Source: a virus
Length of the DNA: 43,920 nt
Virus record (IMG/VR): IMGVR_UViG_3300025138_008342
Location: 1 to 43,920 of that record
Reading direction: 5' to 3' (one strand)
Part shown: in pieces, positions 8,201 to 16,462 of the stretch
Layout of the letters: the number at the start of each line of letters is the position of its first letter
How positions within the stretch are numbered: position 1 is the first letter of the stretch
Translations under genes and position numbers: made by a program
Notes under the pieces: model-generated
The model's input: only the letters and a program-made list of their open reading frames with translations
Databases searched by the model: none
Told to the model about the DNA's origin: nothing

Positions 8201-10280
8201 TATAGGTTTAACAGGAGCAACAGGTGATAGAGGTGGTAAAGGAGATACTGGTGCAAGTGGGTTTACTGGATCAACTGGAGCTACTGGAATTAGTGGTAGT
8301 GGTGGAGCAACTGGTATAACAGGATTCCAAGGTGCAACTGGGGCCGACGGTGCAATTGGTCAACAAGGTGCAACAGGTGGACAAGGTGCTACTGGAGCCG
8401 ACGGTGCAATTGGTCAACAAGGTGCTACTGGAGAAATAGGAAAACAAGGAGCTATTGGTAATCAAGGTGCAACTGGAGCTATAGGTTTACAAGGTGCTAC
8501 TGGAGCCGATGGTGCAATTGGTCAACAAGGTGCTACTGGAGCCGATGGTGCAATTGGTCAACAAGGAGCTACTGGAGATAAAGGAGAAGAAGGCGCTATT
8601 GGTAATCAAGGTGCAACTGGAGCTATAGGTTTACAAGGTGCAACAGGTGGGCAGGGTGCCGATGGTGCTATTGGTCAACAAGGTGCTACTGGAGCCAATG
8701 GTGCAATTGGTCAACAAGGAGCTACTGGAGATAAAGGAGAAGAAGGCGCTATTGGTAATCAAGGTGCAACTGGAGCTATAGGTTTACAAGGTGCAACAGG
8801 TGGACAAGGTGCTGGTGGTGCAATTGGTCAACAAGGTGCAACAGGAGCCGATGGTGCAATTGGTCAACAAGGAGCTACTGGAGATAAAGGAGAAGAAGGC
8901 GCACTTGGTAATCAAGGTGCAACTGGAGCTATAGGTTTACAAGGTGCTACTGGAGCCGATGGTGCAATTGGTCAACAAGGAGCAACAGGAGAAATAGGAA
9001 AACAAGGTGCAATTGGTTTACAAGGAGCTACTGGTGGAGCAGGACCTTCTGGAATAAAGGGTGCAACCGGATCTGCAGGCCCTCAAGGTGGATCAGGTGT
9101 TGGATTTATTGGAGCAACAGGAACTGAAGGTGCAACTGGAGCTATAGGTGATGTTGGTGGATTTACTACAACATATAATGCAGTAGCCGTAAGTTCTTCT
9201 ACATTTGCATTAAAAACAGCAACAACTTCTGGTAGCAGTTGGTTAATAAGTGGTGCTAATCATAGATTCTCTGGCCAAGGTGCAGATCCTTCTTCAGGAA
9301 CAGCATTAGATTATGATGTTACTCAAACCGTATATGCAAACATGAAAGCTTCGCTCATAGGCGGAGATCAGGTATTTTATAGAGTATGGGAATATGGTCA
9401 ACCTGAAAAAGTTAATTTTTATAAATCAAAATCTAGCGCATTAATAGTTACTACTGGTCTAACTGGTGGATTATTTGTTTCTAAAGCACAATATTTAGGT
9501 GGAGCTCAAATAGAATTTTTTAATAAGCCATGTATAGGTTGGGGATTCAATGGTGATGTAGGATTTACTGGCGCAACAGGTGCAGGTACAACTGGTGCCC
9601 AGGGTTCAACTGGATTAGCTGGTGTTGGGTTTATTGGAGCAACAGGAACTGACGGTGCAACTGGAGCTATAGGTGCAACTGGTGCTGGAACTTCTGATGG
9701 ATATATTATTGCTCAATCATCAATAAAGGGTAGAAGTAATGCACCATATACTGCCGGAAGTGGTTATGCCTATGGGTATTCCAACAGTACTTCGGTTCTA
9801 GATCCAGCTAGTTATACTGGAGAAGGAAATCTTTTAGCCACCCAAAATACAACATCATTTAGCATTGCTAAGGTAGGTGCATTTAATCAATTTGGTGTTA
9901 CGAGAAGTAATCAAAGAAAACTGAGGTTAACGGCAAATGCTACACTAATGGCATCTAAATCCGCTCAACCTCTTGTTAATAGAACTCTTCATTGGATAGT
10001 TCTACGAGCTACTGTGCCTGGTGCTAATACACCGTTTACTACAGCAACTTTTGCCACAAGCACAGCTGGAAGTGGTACTCAAACAAATGCACCATTTACA
10101 ATCTCAACCACAAATGGACATAACTTCCAGATAGATGTAGAGTTTGCAACTGTTGCATTTGATAGACATGATTTGGTAGCTGTAGGTGTTGCGTTTAGTC
10201 AGATTTCAGGTGATCTAGATCCAGGAGAATGGAATTGGACAAGTACTTGGAAATTAACTGATGAAGGGATAGCAACATAA
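5289..10280 (+). CDS. Giant tail fibre protein with collagen-like Gly-X-Y region
   Basis: Product of 1663 aa. Residues 1-60 form a probable virion-attachment segment with the TEI...TNF pattern shared with other structural proteins here. Residues about 60-905 are beta-rich, Asn/Thr/Gly-rich fibre shaft with a GGGGGG spacer near 668. Residues about 907-1290 are an almost unbroken Gly-X-Y array dominated by GATG, GAIG and GQQG units, expected to form a trimeric collagen-like helix. A globular insert (about 1290-1420) and a second short Gly-X-Y run (1421-1467) follow. A C-terminal domain (about 1468-1663) then probably binds the receptor or drives trimerisation. The ATG has no Shine-Dalgarno sequence. 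It likely recognises the host surface. Length polymorphism in the repeat is expected. Confidence 0.9.
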   Translation: MATSFNLQEYILFRTEIKRELTNSEVDTNFKMVANPWEDTRIYEIGNIVYHPVIVDDPLTTGEDQVLAWWRANIRTTQGVFNTAQWDMIGGIGSGNINIQGANSFGKINVNSTVAPGSLQAGSDAVVTSTTPNDTFNFIAGQGMQLQYNLASKSIVLINTLAANPGEVNVGENIGTGTGHQDVYAGKVGLNLQFNGFQSTNTGAGDALSISTNSTQKNIEYNFNEGLVDLAQLNSGAPLIGMLSNVSANTPNAQDILQWNDSNAAWTPIPLSSLGQVNIYGNDGTIGSANRLVSLNGTAGQLQFNRINDVTAGIHFDNTASTHQLNVRATSATSTAAIAYSLNSIVRATAGIYGTDDSFGINIGATGLAGLSVDALSISTNNELFIPQIATDTVTAASVNFRIPFVNEGTVVTGNTALDKGKFESTNNYRLSSYSDQGGAVDMVSILHEGDYSFKGVSPLGATLATSFSFDNEHDFAANTNLTDGYGILMSYKTPTNKEADTIINHMDKTSRRFVGYNFAAVNSTMPSGSTVNKYLGSNITLDDMAASTPPIINVGSIINFSDTTAGAGVQPQRVGVYSNVVSSYTGAGSQDGEQVLTQLIADSGSWAGYFVGCVNIDQGGLVLPSTSFANRPLCNDVSGGNVSDRTLWINSANGHLYRGTVDIEASGGGGGGSSTLAGLSDVTLVDPLNDQLLVYNITTGQWENASLAAYNLNAINLTSGGVSIQLSDGAATSDVDLLPGTNITFSVNETTDEITINAANPPQAINIGNTDLYITEPRTLDFYDSQNAANNPLTFIDSNDSSKTLFKFEQVDVGKTPQLTIGSSAANGEARFILAGNGTNRTGVLYFNNPDGTTYTSFKAPSTLATNINYVLPTTIGTQNQVLEIISVAGGTTAELGWATPSGGGGSIGATGFIGATGVGATGSQGNAGKIGATGIGEEGPTGATGVGATGFTGSTGSAGEPGNEGATGAIGLTGATGDRGGKGDTGASGFTGSTGATGISGSGGATGITGFQGATGADGAIGQQGATGGQGATGADGAIGQQGATGEIGKQGAIGNQGATGAIGLQGATGADGAIGQQGATGADGAIGQQGATGDKGEEGAIGNQGATGAIGLQGATGGQGADGAIGQQGATGANGAIGQQGATGDKGEEGAIGNQGATGAIGLQGATGGQGAGGAIGQQGATGADGAIGQQGATGDKGEEGALGNQGATGAIGLQGATGADGAIGQQGATGEIGKQGAIGLQGATGGAGPSGIKGATGSAGPQGGSGVGFIGATGTEGATGAIGDVGGFTTTYNAVAVSSSTFALKTATTSGSSWLISGANHRFSGQGADPSSGTALDYDVTQTVYANMKASLIGGDQVFYRVWEYGQPEKVNFYKSKSSALIVTTGLTGGLFVSKAQYLGGAQIEFFNKPCIGWGFNGDVGFTGATGAGTTGAQGSTGLAGVGFIGATGTDGATGAIGATGAGTSDGYIIAQSSIKGRSNAPYTAGSGYAYGYSNSTSVLDPASYTGEGNLLATQNTTSFSIAKVGAFNQFGVTRSNQRKLRLTANATLMASKSAQPLVNRTLHWIVLRATVPGANTPFTTATFATSTAGSGTQTNAPFTISTTNGHNFQIDVEFATVAFDRHDLVAVGVAFSQISGDLDPGEWNWTSTWKLTDEGIAT
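8574..9032 (+). repeat. 153-bp tandem repeats inside the fibre gene (three units)
   Basis: The segment encoding GDKGEEGA starts at 8574, 8727 and 8880, exactly 153 bases (17 Gly-X-Y triplets) apart, and the sequence between copies is largely conserved. The third unit diverges in its second half, so its end is approximate. Shorter 18-27 base repeats (GAIGQQGAT units) extend upstream to about 8330. The pattern points to recent in-frame duplication. Confidence 0.85.
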
Positions 10281-10289
10281 TCTTAAACA

Positions 10290-10314
10290 ATTATTATATT
10301 TAAAGTATAATAAT
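10290..10314 (+). promoter_or_regulatory. AT-only hairpin after the fibre gene
   Basis: ATTATTATA (10290-10298) and TATAATAAT (10306-10314) form a perfect 9-bp inverted repeat with loop TTTAAAG, starting 10 bases after the fibre stop and ending 14 bases before the next ATG. It closely resembles the element at 2205-2225. It could be a weak terminator, an RNA 3'-end stabiliser or a promoter. No U-tract follows. Confidence 0.4.
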
Positions 10315-10327
10315 AAACAGACTTATA

Positions 10328-10879
10328 ATGCAAAAAGATAATATTGAAGAAACCTCAAAAGAAGAAGTAAAACCTAAACTACATTGGCAGTGGATCAAAG
10401 GTGATAATTCTGGTAATGTAGTTACATTTAAGGATGAAGGTCCACAGTGGATTACATTTAATGAAGGCGGCCGAATAGCTACTGATTTAAGAGATGAGTT
10501 TTTACAACAATTAGATCCAGATATAGCAGGTGAATTTGTAAAACCTAATCAATCTAATATAGATCCTTTAAATGTAGGAGGAACTAATGTTACTCCAAAT
10601 ACTGAAGTCCCAATTACACCATTAGAACAATCTATTTCACCTATTAGAGTTTTGTTTAATAAGCAAAAGAAAAATAATAAAGTAAAACTTCTTTTAGAAT
10701 TTCCAGTAAACATTCCAACAAAAGGTGTATATGAATTAATGAGCACATCATTTGATCCTACTGAAGTTAATGAACAATTAGAATCATTTATTTTAGATCA
10801 ATTATCTGAAGATGAAATATTAGACTGTTTACACAGCAGTGTACAATCATTAATCGAGAGCAAGTACAAAGGCGAATAG
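10328..10879 (+). CDS. Hypothetical protein, 183 aa
   Basis: No family recognised. The N terminus (1-18) is charged and probably disordered. Residues about 18-62 contain Trp-rich strands (HWQWIKGDN, QWITFNEGG). Residues 75-100 are a Pro/Asn/Thr linker. A compact acidic C-terminal domain (about 105-183) holds the motif KVKLLLEFPVNIPTKGVYELM. It has no signal peptide or membrane span. It directly follows the fibre gene and could be a fibre-associated or assembly protein. Its C-terminal third looks like a small helical domain that might bind another virion protein. These roles are inference from position only. Confidence 0.75.
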   Translation: MQKDNIEETSKEEVKPKLHWQWIKGDNSGNVVTFKDEGPQWITFNEGGRIATDLRDEFLQQLDPDIAGEFVKPNQSNIDPLNVGGTNVTPNTEVPITPLEQSISPIRVLFNKQKKNNKVKLLLEFPVNIPTKGVYELMSTSFDPTEVNEQLESFILDQLSEDEILDCLHSSVQSLIESKYKGE

Positions 10880-10896
10880 CACACTTTATAACTAGT

Positions 10897-10905
10897 AATA
10901 TATAA
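10897..10905 (+). promoter_or_regulatory. AATATATAA motif, candidate late promoter core
   Basis: The motif lies 22 bases before the ATG at 10919 in a 39-base gap and continues as TAAAATTAA, like the copies at 12566 and 22930. No Shine-Dalgarno sequence is seen. Confidence 0.5.
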
Positions 10906-10918
10906 TAAAATTAATCAT

Positions 10919-11305
10919 ATGAGCGAGACTGCAAAACAAACTATACCTAACCGTCGCCAAAGAAGAATGGCAATGAAGCATCAAGGAATCTTAAAAATGA
11001 AAAGTAAATTATCATTAAAGGATTGGGCTGAAGTATGCAAACAAACTAGAGAAAAAGGACAAGAGATCCATACTGCTAATGTTGAAGCTGCTGAAAAAAC
11101 AATTTATGCTGGATTAGAAGCTGCCGAAAACATTCATATAGGAAGATGGAAAGAAGAAGGCTACACTGACAAAGAAATAGAAAAATTAAGAGAAGCATAT
11201 TCTCTTATAATGATTAAAGATAAATCTACTTGGCATACTGATAAAAAAATTGCTAGAAAAACAATTAAAGAATTAGCATCTACATTATATAAAAGAAAAT
11301 CGTAA
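10919..11305 (+). CDS. Basic hypothetical protein, 128 aa
   Basis: No family recognised. The protein is Lys/Arg-rich and almost wholly helical. The N terminus holds NRRQRRMAMKHQ (11-22), followed by long amphipathic helices with many Ala and Glu (AEVCKQTREKGQEIH, VEAAEKTIYAGLEAAE). The basic start could bind nucleic acid or an acidic partner; the rest looks like a coiled coil or helical bundle. Its stop codon touches the ATG of the next gene with no gap. In T4-like phages, small helical proteins near tail genes are often assembly chaperones or internal virion proteins, but no similarity supports either. Confidence 0.75.
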   Translation: MSETAKQTIPNRRQRRMAMKHQGILKMKSKLSLKDWAEVCKQTREKGQEIHTANVEAAEKTIYAGLEAAENIHIGRWKEEGYTDKEIEKLREAYSLIMIKDKSTWHTDKKIARKTIKELASTLYKRKS

Positions 11306-11632
11306 ATGATTAAGATAGTTCTAGAGCCCGCTAGAAACGGGGTAATCAAAAAGGTCATTGATGATAATCATGGTGGAGGTAGGGAACATTTTACTTCTAC
11401 TGATGTTTATGAAGAAGAAGGCGATAAGAATCAATACACTTATGTAAAAAGATTCTTTTTTGATTTATGTGATGATCTAGGTTTGGAGATTGGTAGTAAA
11501 TTTGATAAAAATGTATTAGACATTAATGCACAATGGGGATCTCACTATGAGCCCACTGCTAAAGATATCGAATTTAAAATAAAGAAACTTAAGAGTGAGC
11601 TTAAGGAATTAGAAGAATGGAAGAACATATAG
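11306..11632 (+). CDS. Hypothetical protein, 108 aa
   Basis: Starts immediately after the previous TAA and overlaps the next gene by 16 bases, so it belongs to a tightly coupled set. The N-terminal half is strand-rich with a Gly/His segment (NHGGGREHF, 21-29) and an aromatic stretch (YTYVKRFFFDL). The C terminus (about 84-107) is a charged helix (KIKKLKSELKELEEWK) with the heptad spacing of a short coiled coil. The family is not recognised. It is probably a small complex-forming protein. Confidence 0.75.
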   Translation: MIKIVLEPARNGVIKKVIDDNHGGGREHFTSTDVYEEEGDKNQYTYVKRFFFDLCDDLGLEIGSKFDKNVLDINAQWGSHYEPTAKDIEFKIKKLKSELKELEEWKNI

Positions 11633-12006
11633 AATTTAATTTCATATACTCTAGTGATGCATTACGCGTCAAAACTTTTCTAGGAAATGTCCCTAGGAGT
11701 ATTGAGTGTATAAATTATATGGATATATTTAACAAACTTACAAAAAACGATTTTTATCAATATGAACCATCTGATGCTGTAGTATCATCTTACTTAATGA
11801 GACAATTACAAAATGCAATAGGTCGTAATATTTCTACAACAATATTTTATGTTTTAGGAAGTCTTAATGAAGAAACTGTTGGCGGAATACAATCTTATGT
11901 AGAGTCGTTGTCAAACAAACCTATTACTTATAAAATTTATCATTCACCTGATATTATTGTCAACGGTACTGCCGAGCTATTCGATGACATAATAGAGTTT
12001 GAATGA
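11617..12006 (+). CDS. Hypothetical protein, 129 aa
   Basis: Starts within the end of the previous gene and overlaps the next by four bases (ATGA), a classic translational-coupling arrangement. The product is acidic and mixed alpha/beta, with a central helix (about 49-70, SSYLMRQLQNAIGR) and a hydrophobic strand (TTIFYVLGSLN). No membrane segment or known motif is seen. Position before the tube/baseplate genes makes a tail assembly role plausible, but nothing in the sequence proves this. Confidence 0.77.
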   Translation: MEEHIEFNFIYSSDALRVKTFLGNVPRSIECINYMDIFNKLTKNDFYQYEPSDAVVSSYLMRQLQNAIGRNISTTIFYVLGSLNEETVGGIQSYVESLSNKPITYKIYHSPDIIVNGTAELFDDIIEFE

Positions 12007-12566
12007 AAACACATAGAATATTTAATAAAGGACAAAACGTATACTGCTTATTAGCATCTCATACTAATCCTAACATTCTTTTACCAGTCAAAGGTACTAT
12101 ACTTGATTCTAAATGGGATCCAGTAAATCCTCTATATCAAATTCGTATTATTAAGTTTTATGATAACATGAAATTTCTTAAACAACATTTCTTTGATATG
12201 AATTTTAGACATGTCTTTGAAAACCGAGCAAGAAAAATGATTCTTAAAGCAGATGATTTTAAAACTGCAAAAGTATTAGAAGATAGATTAAATGAAAAAG
12301 ATAGAGAAAGATTTTATGTAGTAGTAGAATCTGTTATGTGTACAAAAACTAAAGTTGGTCTTTCTGAATTATTTGAAAAGGTTCAACTCTATATGATTTC
12401 TAAAAATTTAAAGGAAATTAGGGATATCTCTACAAGGCCATTTTTTAAAGGGCCACTCTCTTTAGATAGTACAAAAGAATTTGATGTTAGGTATAAAAAT
12501 AGCTGGGCAGACAAATTTGAGAAAAGTAACCTTGACATTGATAAGTATCTTAATAGCCTAGGTTAA
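12003..12566 (+). CDS. Hypothetical protein, 187 aa
   Basis: No family recognised. The first 75 residues look like a small beta barrel (QNVYCLLASHTNPNILLPVKGTILDSKWDP, then YQIRIIKFYDN), which recalls SH3/KOW-like folds. A basic region follows (FENRARKMILKADDFKTAKVLEDRLNEKDRERFYVV), then a helical C-terminal domain. Many Lys/Arg residues suggest contact with nucleic acid or an acidic partner. It is the last gene before the large tail block. Its TAA overlaps the AATATATAA motif and lies inside an inverted repeat. Confidence 0.78.
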   Translation: MKTHRIFNKGQNVYCLLASHTNPNILLPVKGTILDSKWDPVNPLYQIRIIKFYDNMKFLKQHFFDMNFRHVFENRARKMILKADDFKTAKVLEDRLNEKDRERFYVVVESVMCTKTKVGLSELFEKVQLYMISKNLKEIRDISTRPFFKGPLSLDSTKEFDVRYKNSWADKFEKSNLDIDKYLNSLG

Positions 12567-12586
12567 ATATATAATAAAAATAACCT
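12560..12586 (+). promoter_or_regulatory. AATATATAA motif in the loop of an inverted repeat
   Basis: AGGTTA (12560-12565) and TAACCT (12581-12586) form a perfect 6-bp inverted repeat. The 15-base loop begins exactly with AATATATAA (12566-12574). The ATG of the tail block follows at 12593. A near-copy with the same AGGT...ACCT frame lies at 19509-19536. Confidence 0.5.
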
Positions 12587-12592
12587 TAGTTC

Positions 12593-14389
12593 ATGGCTTT
12601 TAATTTAGATAATAAAATATCAAACTTAAACGATGCTCAATACCCATCTCCTAATAAGGAGAATGCTAATTTAGTTGCACCATTTGGTGGAGAAGCTATT
12701 GGTTTTGCTAAAGGTGTTGGAGCATTATACAGTAAAAACTTTTATGTTAATGGCGCGCCTGCTGATGCATCAACCGTTGCTGAAGGTATGTCTGGTAAAA
12801 CAATAGCATCTTCTATTGGAAATAAATATGCACTTTTTAATTTTCAAGGATTTTATGGAAGTCTTAATCAAGCTCAACAAGAAAATTATATAGATAGTGA
12901 ATCTAATCCATTGATGGGAGGTGTCAATGCTAAGCAAGTGTCATTACCAAAAATTATAAATTACTTTGAAGATAAGTACCCTAAAATAGGTTATAAGCCA
13001 TCAGATTTTTTATATTCTAAATACTACAAAAAAATTCCAGTTAATCATTTAGTTACATTAAGAAGATTTCCTACTCCAATTACAGATAACATATATACTT
13101 ATAATGTTAGGCCTAAGGATAGCCAAGATTCGGTAGATGCAACACAAGTAGCTGGGGTAACTGCTATAACTTATTTAGGAGAAACTGCAGGTAATAAGTT
13201 AGAGGATTTATTATCTATGTCTTTTGGATTAAACTTTAAAGAATTAACTGCTGAGATGGAAGCTGTTGATACAGGTGGTAGCGGCGGTGGATACACCCAA
13301 CAACCTTTCTATAATAAAATAGGTGGTATTGGTAAAGCTGTAGCTGATGCTTCAAAGGGTGTTAGTTCAGGTGCTAAGTTTAGAGCCCAGAATGGCGCAG
13401 GGAGTTCTACTTCTGATAGGTTAGGTACTACTTATGCAAACTTTGTATTAGGGCCTATTAATGTAGTAGATAAAACAATGATTAGGGATAGAGGTTTAAA
13501 GTTTTCAAATGATATGAAGCTAACATTTGAGTATGAGCTTAAATCATTAAGTTATATTAATCCTAAAATAGCAATGATAGACATAATCAGTAATATGTTA
13601 ACAATGACTACAAATAATGCTCAGTTCTTTGGAGGAGGTCATAGGTATTATGGTAGTGCTGGTTTTGTAGGAAGTCAATTTGGTGATATTAATAAATTAA
13701 GAGGTGGAGATTTCTCAGGTTATATGGGAAGTGTAGTAAATGATGTTGAAACTGGTATGAAAGGTTTGTTTGGCGATGCTGATGGAAACTTTGATTCAAA
13801 TAGTATTGTAGACGGTTTAAAGAATGTAGGTAAAACTTTATTAGGTAATATGCTTGGTGGCTTTTTAGGAAGTCAAGTTGGTGGCCAAACTGGTACAAGT
13901 GCAACAAAGGCTTTTATTAGTGGTGAACCAACTGGTGATTGGCATGTTACTGTAGGTAATCCATTAAACCCTATTGTTATGATGGGTAATATGATATGTG
14001 ATAATGCTCAAATGACATTAGGTGCAGGTTTAGGTTATGATGATTTTCCAATGGAGGTTAAATTTGAATTGGATTTAAAACATGGTAAGCCAAGAGATAA
14101 AGGAGATATAGAAAATATGTTTAATGCTGGGCAAGGTAGAATATATGCATCGGCTGCAGGCGTTGAAGATGTTTTAAATTTATCAGGAAAGGAAGTTGCA
14201 ACTTATGGTTCGGTACCTGATGCTGGAACGAGTAATATCCAAGCAAATTCAAATGCGCCCTCTCCTGCATCATTTAATAATGAACAAATTGCTAATGTTA
14301 AAGCAGACCGATCTGCTACTGGAAATATTAAGAATGCAACAAGCGGTGAGTATGTTAGTAATTTAACTCAAATGTTAATTGACTCATAA
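12593..14389 (+). CDS. Baseplate/tail-tube cap-like structural protein, 598 aa
   Basis: First gene of the central baseplate block. The product is Gly/Asn-rich with beta-rich ends and a flexible middle (about 225-275, and a Gly-rich stretch 355-445). The C-terminal segment (about 450-520, WHVTVGNPLNPIVMMGNM, then a DDFPMEVKFELDLKHGK strand) resembles the tube-fold repeat of contractile-tail proteins that join baseplate and tube (T4 gp48/gp54 type). Its place just before the gp53-like, hub and spike genes agrees with this. The exact T4 counterpart is not certain, and it is longer than gp48 (about 364 aa). The ATG has no Shine-Dalgarno sequence; a candidate promoter precedes it. Confidence 0.72.
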   Translation: MAFNLDNKISNLNDAQYPSPNKENANLVAPFGGEAIGFAKGVGALYSKNFYVNGAPADASTVAEGMSGKTIASSIGNKYALFNFQGFYGSLNQAQQENYIDSESNPLMGGVNAKQVSLPKIINYFEDKYPKIGYKPSDFLYSKYYKKIPVNHLVTLRRFPTPITDNIYTYNVRPKDSQDSVDATQVAGVTAITYLGETAGNKLEDLLSMSFGLNFKELTAEMEAVDTGGSGGGYTQQPFYNKIGGIGKAVADASKGVSSGAKFRAQNGAGSSTSDRLGTTYANFVLGPINVVDKTMIRDRGLKFSNDMKLTFEYELKSLSYINPKIAMIDIISNMLTMTTNNAQFFGGGHRYYGSAGFVGSQFGDINKLRGGDFSGYMGSVVNDVETGMKGLFGDADGNFDSNSIVDGLKNVGKTLLGNMLGGFLGSQVGGQTGTSATKAFISGEPTGDWHVTVGNPLNPIVMMGNMICDNAQMTLGAGLGYDDFPMEVKFELDLKHGKPRDKGDIENMFNAGQGRIYASAAGVEDVLNLSGKEVATYGSVPDAGTSNIQANSNAPSPASFNNEQIANVKADRSATGNIKNATSGEYVSNLTQMLIDS

Positions 14390-14404
14390 AAGAAATAAAT
14401 TAAA

Positions 14405-14953
14405 ATGAATATTAAATCTCTTACATTAAAGAATAAATTGACAATTGATGAAACTGGAGAACAGTATTTTGATTTGACTGCACCTTCATTTAAATACCAA
14501 CAGCAGCTTGGAGTAAAAGCATTACATTATGTTACACAAGATCAGGTTGGTAGAATTGATAAAGTATCAGAAAAGTATTTTGGTACTGGAGAATACGTAG
14601 ATGCTATTTGTATAGTTAACAATATATTTAATCCATTTAGTGTTAATGAAGGTGAGATATTAGCTATACCTAATTTAAAAGATATAAATCTAGTTTATAA
14701 GAGACCTAATCCTGCAGCTAGGCCAAGTATATCATTAGCTCAATATGTTGATACTGGAAGACAAAGTGAACAAGATCAATCTAGAATACAGAGATTAATA
14801 CAAAAAGCAAAAACAAAAAAGAACGGAGTTAAAGCGCCTATCCCACCTAATATGTTACAAATGGGACAAGATGCTAAAACGTTTGGTGGTGGTAAAATTA
14901 AATTAGGAGCTAACTTACCTACAAGAAATAGTACAAATACTGAATCAATTTAA
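14405..14953 (+). CDS. Baseplate wedge protein, gp53-like (LysM-like)
   Basis: Product of 182 aa. Residues about 38-90 match the LysM-like core of T4 gp53: LHYVTQDQVGRIDKVSEKYF, then DAICIVNNIFNPFSVNEGEILAIP. T4 gp53 is 196 aa, so length fits. gp53 clamps neighbouring wedges around the hub; related LysM proteins act as hub adaptors in contractile injection systems. The C-terminal 90 residues are basic, Pro/Gln-rich and probably extended. It lies between the cap-like protein and the hub, the expected order. ATG follows an AAATTAAA leader. Confidence 0.82.
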   Translation: MNIKSLTLKNKLTIDETGEQYFDLTAPSFKYQQQLGVKALHYVTQDQVGRIDKVSEKYFGTGEYVDAICIVNNIFNPFSVNEGEILAIPNLKDINLVYKRPNPAARPSISLAQYVDTGRQSEQDQSRIQRLIQKAKTKKNGVKAPIPPNMLQMGQDAKTFGGGKIKLGANLPTRNSTNTESI

Positions 14954-14956
14954 GAT

Positions 14957-16441
14957 ATGTCTGAAAGTATAGTTGAAAGAAATATATTAACCGTATTAGA
15001 GCCGGCAATACTATTAGATCCTTTAGAAATATTGGATGTAGAAAGTGGCACTGAAAATTCTGATGATGGTACTATAAAAGAAAAACCTTCTAAGTTTAGT
15101 TCAGTAGTTCCAGTTGTAAGAGTAAATGGTTATGATGTCCAAACAGATAGGTTAACAACATTCAGTTTAAGTAATAAAGGATTTTATCCAACTCTTAGAT
15201 TAGCCTTTGAGGATACTGATGGATTATTTACTTCAAGGTTTTATCCTAAAGATGGGGATTTAGTACAAGTTAATATTAGATCACAAGGTGATGAAACAAC
15301 ATTTAAACCAATAAGAATAGATTTTAGTATCGTTGAATGTAAACCTATTGGTGGAGGTGGAGGTGTATCTGCAAATGAATATCTTCTTACTGGTAGAATG
15401 TATGTGCCTGGTTTATTTACAGAGAATGTAGATTATGAGGAAGAGGTTAGTAGTTTTGATGCTTTATTAAATATTGCAGAAAAACTAAACTTAGGATTTG
15501 CATCCAACGTTGAAGATACTGCTGATATAATGACATGGACAAATCCTAATGATACTACTGAATCTTGGATACAAGATATTGTTGCAAATTCTTACTTAAG
15601 TGATGAAACATTTTTTACTGCATATATTGATCCTTATTATTATGTAACATTAGTTGATGTGAATATATTATTTAGTCAAGAAGGCGCTATTGAAGCTAGC
15701 CAAGGATTCAGTCAAAATGCAGGTGATACTATGGGGGCAGATGGGTCAGATGGACAATCTGATGACTTCCCTAACTATCTAAGTAATATGATTCAAATGC
15801 AAGGGGCTGCTAGGTATATTTCTAAACATCAAATGATTAACAAGAGTGGTGAAATAAGTAAAGCTAATGGGTATAAAAAGTATACTCAATATTGGGATTT
15901 AAATGCAAAAGAATGGGTTAGTGAATTTGTTGATCCTTTAACCAATGATACACCTGGGATGATAGCTGCAACCAAAGGTAGGTTAATTGATGGTGAAGTT
16001 GAAGGACCGAGAAATGATCAAGTTAAATATAAGTATCTTGGTACACAAGGTGATAATGTGCATCCTGAATTTCAATACAGTACAGTTTTAAATTATCAAA
16101 ATATTACAGAGATTAATAAGATGGGCATGGAAATAGAATTAGATACTGTTAATCCAGCATTAGTAAGGAATAGTAGAATATTTTGCCAAATATTAGAATA
16201 CGCAAGTCCTATTAAGAATGTATTACTAGCACCAGGACAAGATGATATAGAAGGGGAAGAAACTCCACAGACTAGATCTGGTGATGATGCTGAAAATGAC
16301 CCGGCTTCAGAAAATGGAGTTGTTAATGAATACTTAACAGGGTTTTATGTTATAGCTGGTGTAGAGTGGTTATATACAAAACCAGGACCTCTTAGAATGA
16401 AATTAAAATTACAGCGTCGAGAGTTCACTCCTACGACCTAA
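14957..16441 (+). CDS. Baseplate central hub protein, gp27-like
   Basis: Product of 494 aa. After an acidic, disordered start (1-50), residues 52-150 read as a beta-barrel hub domain (VVRVNGYDVQTDRLTTFSLS, TLRLAFEDTDGLFT, PKDGDLVQVNIRSQG), typical of the gp27/gpD hub family. A second segment around 170-235 (SSFDALLNIAEKLNLGFASN, then ADIMTWTNPNDTTESWIQDI) matches the family pattern in which a truncated LysM-like helix pair follows. The last 100 residues return to strands. It should form the trimeric ring that holds the spike. It lies four bases after the gp53-like gene and upstream of the spike, as expected. Confidence 0.8.
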   Translation: MSESIVERNILTVLEPAILLDPLEILDVESGTENSDDGTIKEKPSKFSSVVPVVRVNGYDVQTDRLTTFSLSNKGFYPTLRLAFEDTDGLFTSRFYPKDGDLVQVNIRSQGDETTFKPIRIDFSIVECKPIGGGGGVSANEYLLTGRMYVPGLFTENVDYEEEVSSFDALLNIAEKLNLGFASNVEDTADIMTWTNPNDTTESWIQDIVANSYLSDETFFTAYIDPYYYVTLVDVNILFSQEGAIEASQGFSQNAGDTMGADGSDGQSDDFPNYLSNMIQMQGAARYISKHQMINKSGEISKANGYKKYTQYWDLNAKEWVSEFVDPLTNDTPGMIAATKGRLIDGEVEGPRNDQVKYKYLGTQGDNVHPEFQYSTVLNYQNITEINKMGMEIELDTVNPALVRNSRIFCQILEYASPIKNVLLAPGQDDIEGEETPQTRSGDDAENDPASENGVVNEYLTGFYVIAGVEWLYTKPGPLRMKLKLQRREFTPTT

Positions 16442-16462
16442 TAAATATAAAAACAAAAGGAT

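Noticed and set aside
8271-8465. Ser/Thr/Cys-rich reading frame on the minus strand
   Set aside because: It is the reverse of the collagen-like repeat; its odd composition follows from the GGT/GCA/ACT codons of the fibre gene.
8330-9030. CRISPR-like look of regularly spaced repeats
   Set aside because: The repeats are in frame, encode Gly-X-Y triplets, and the spacers are also repetitive; there are no cas genes.
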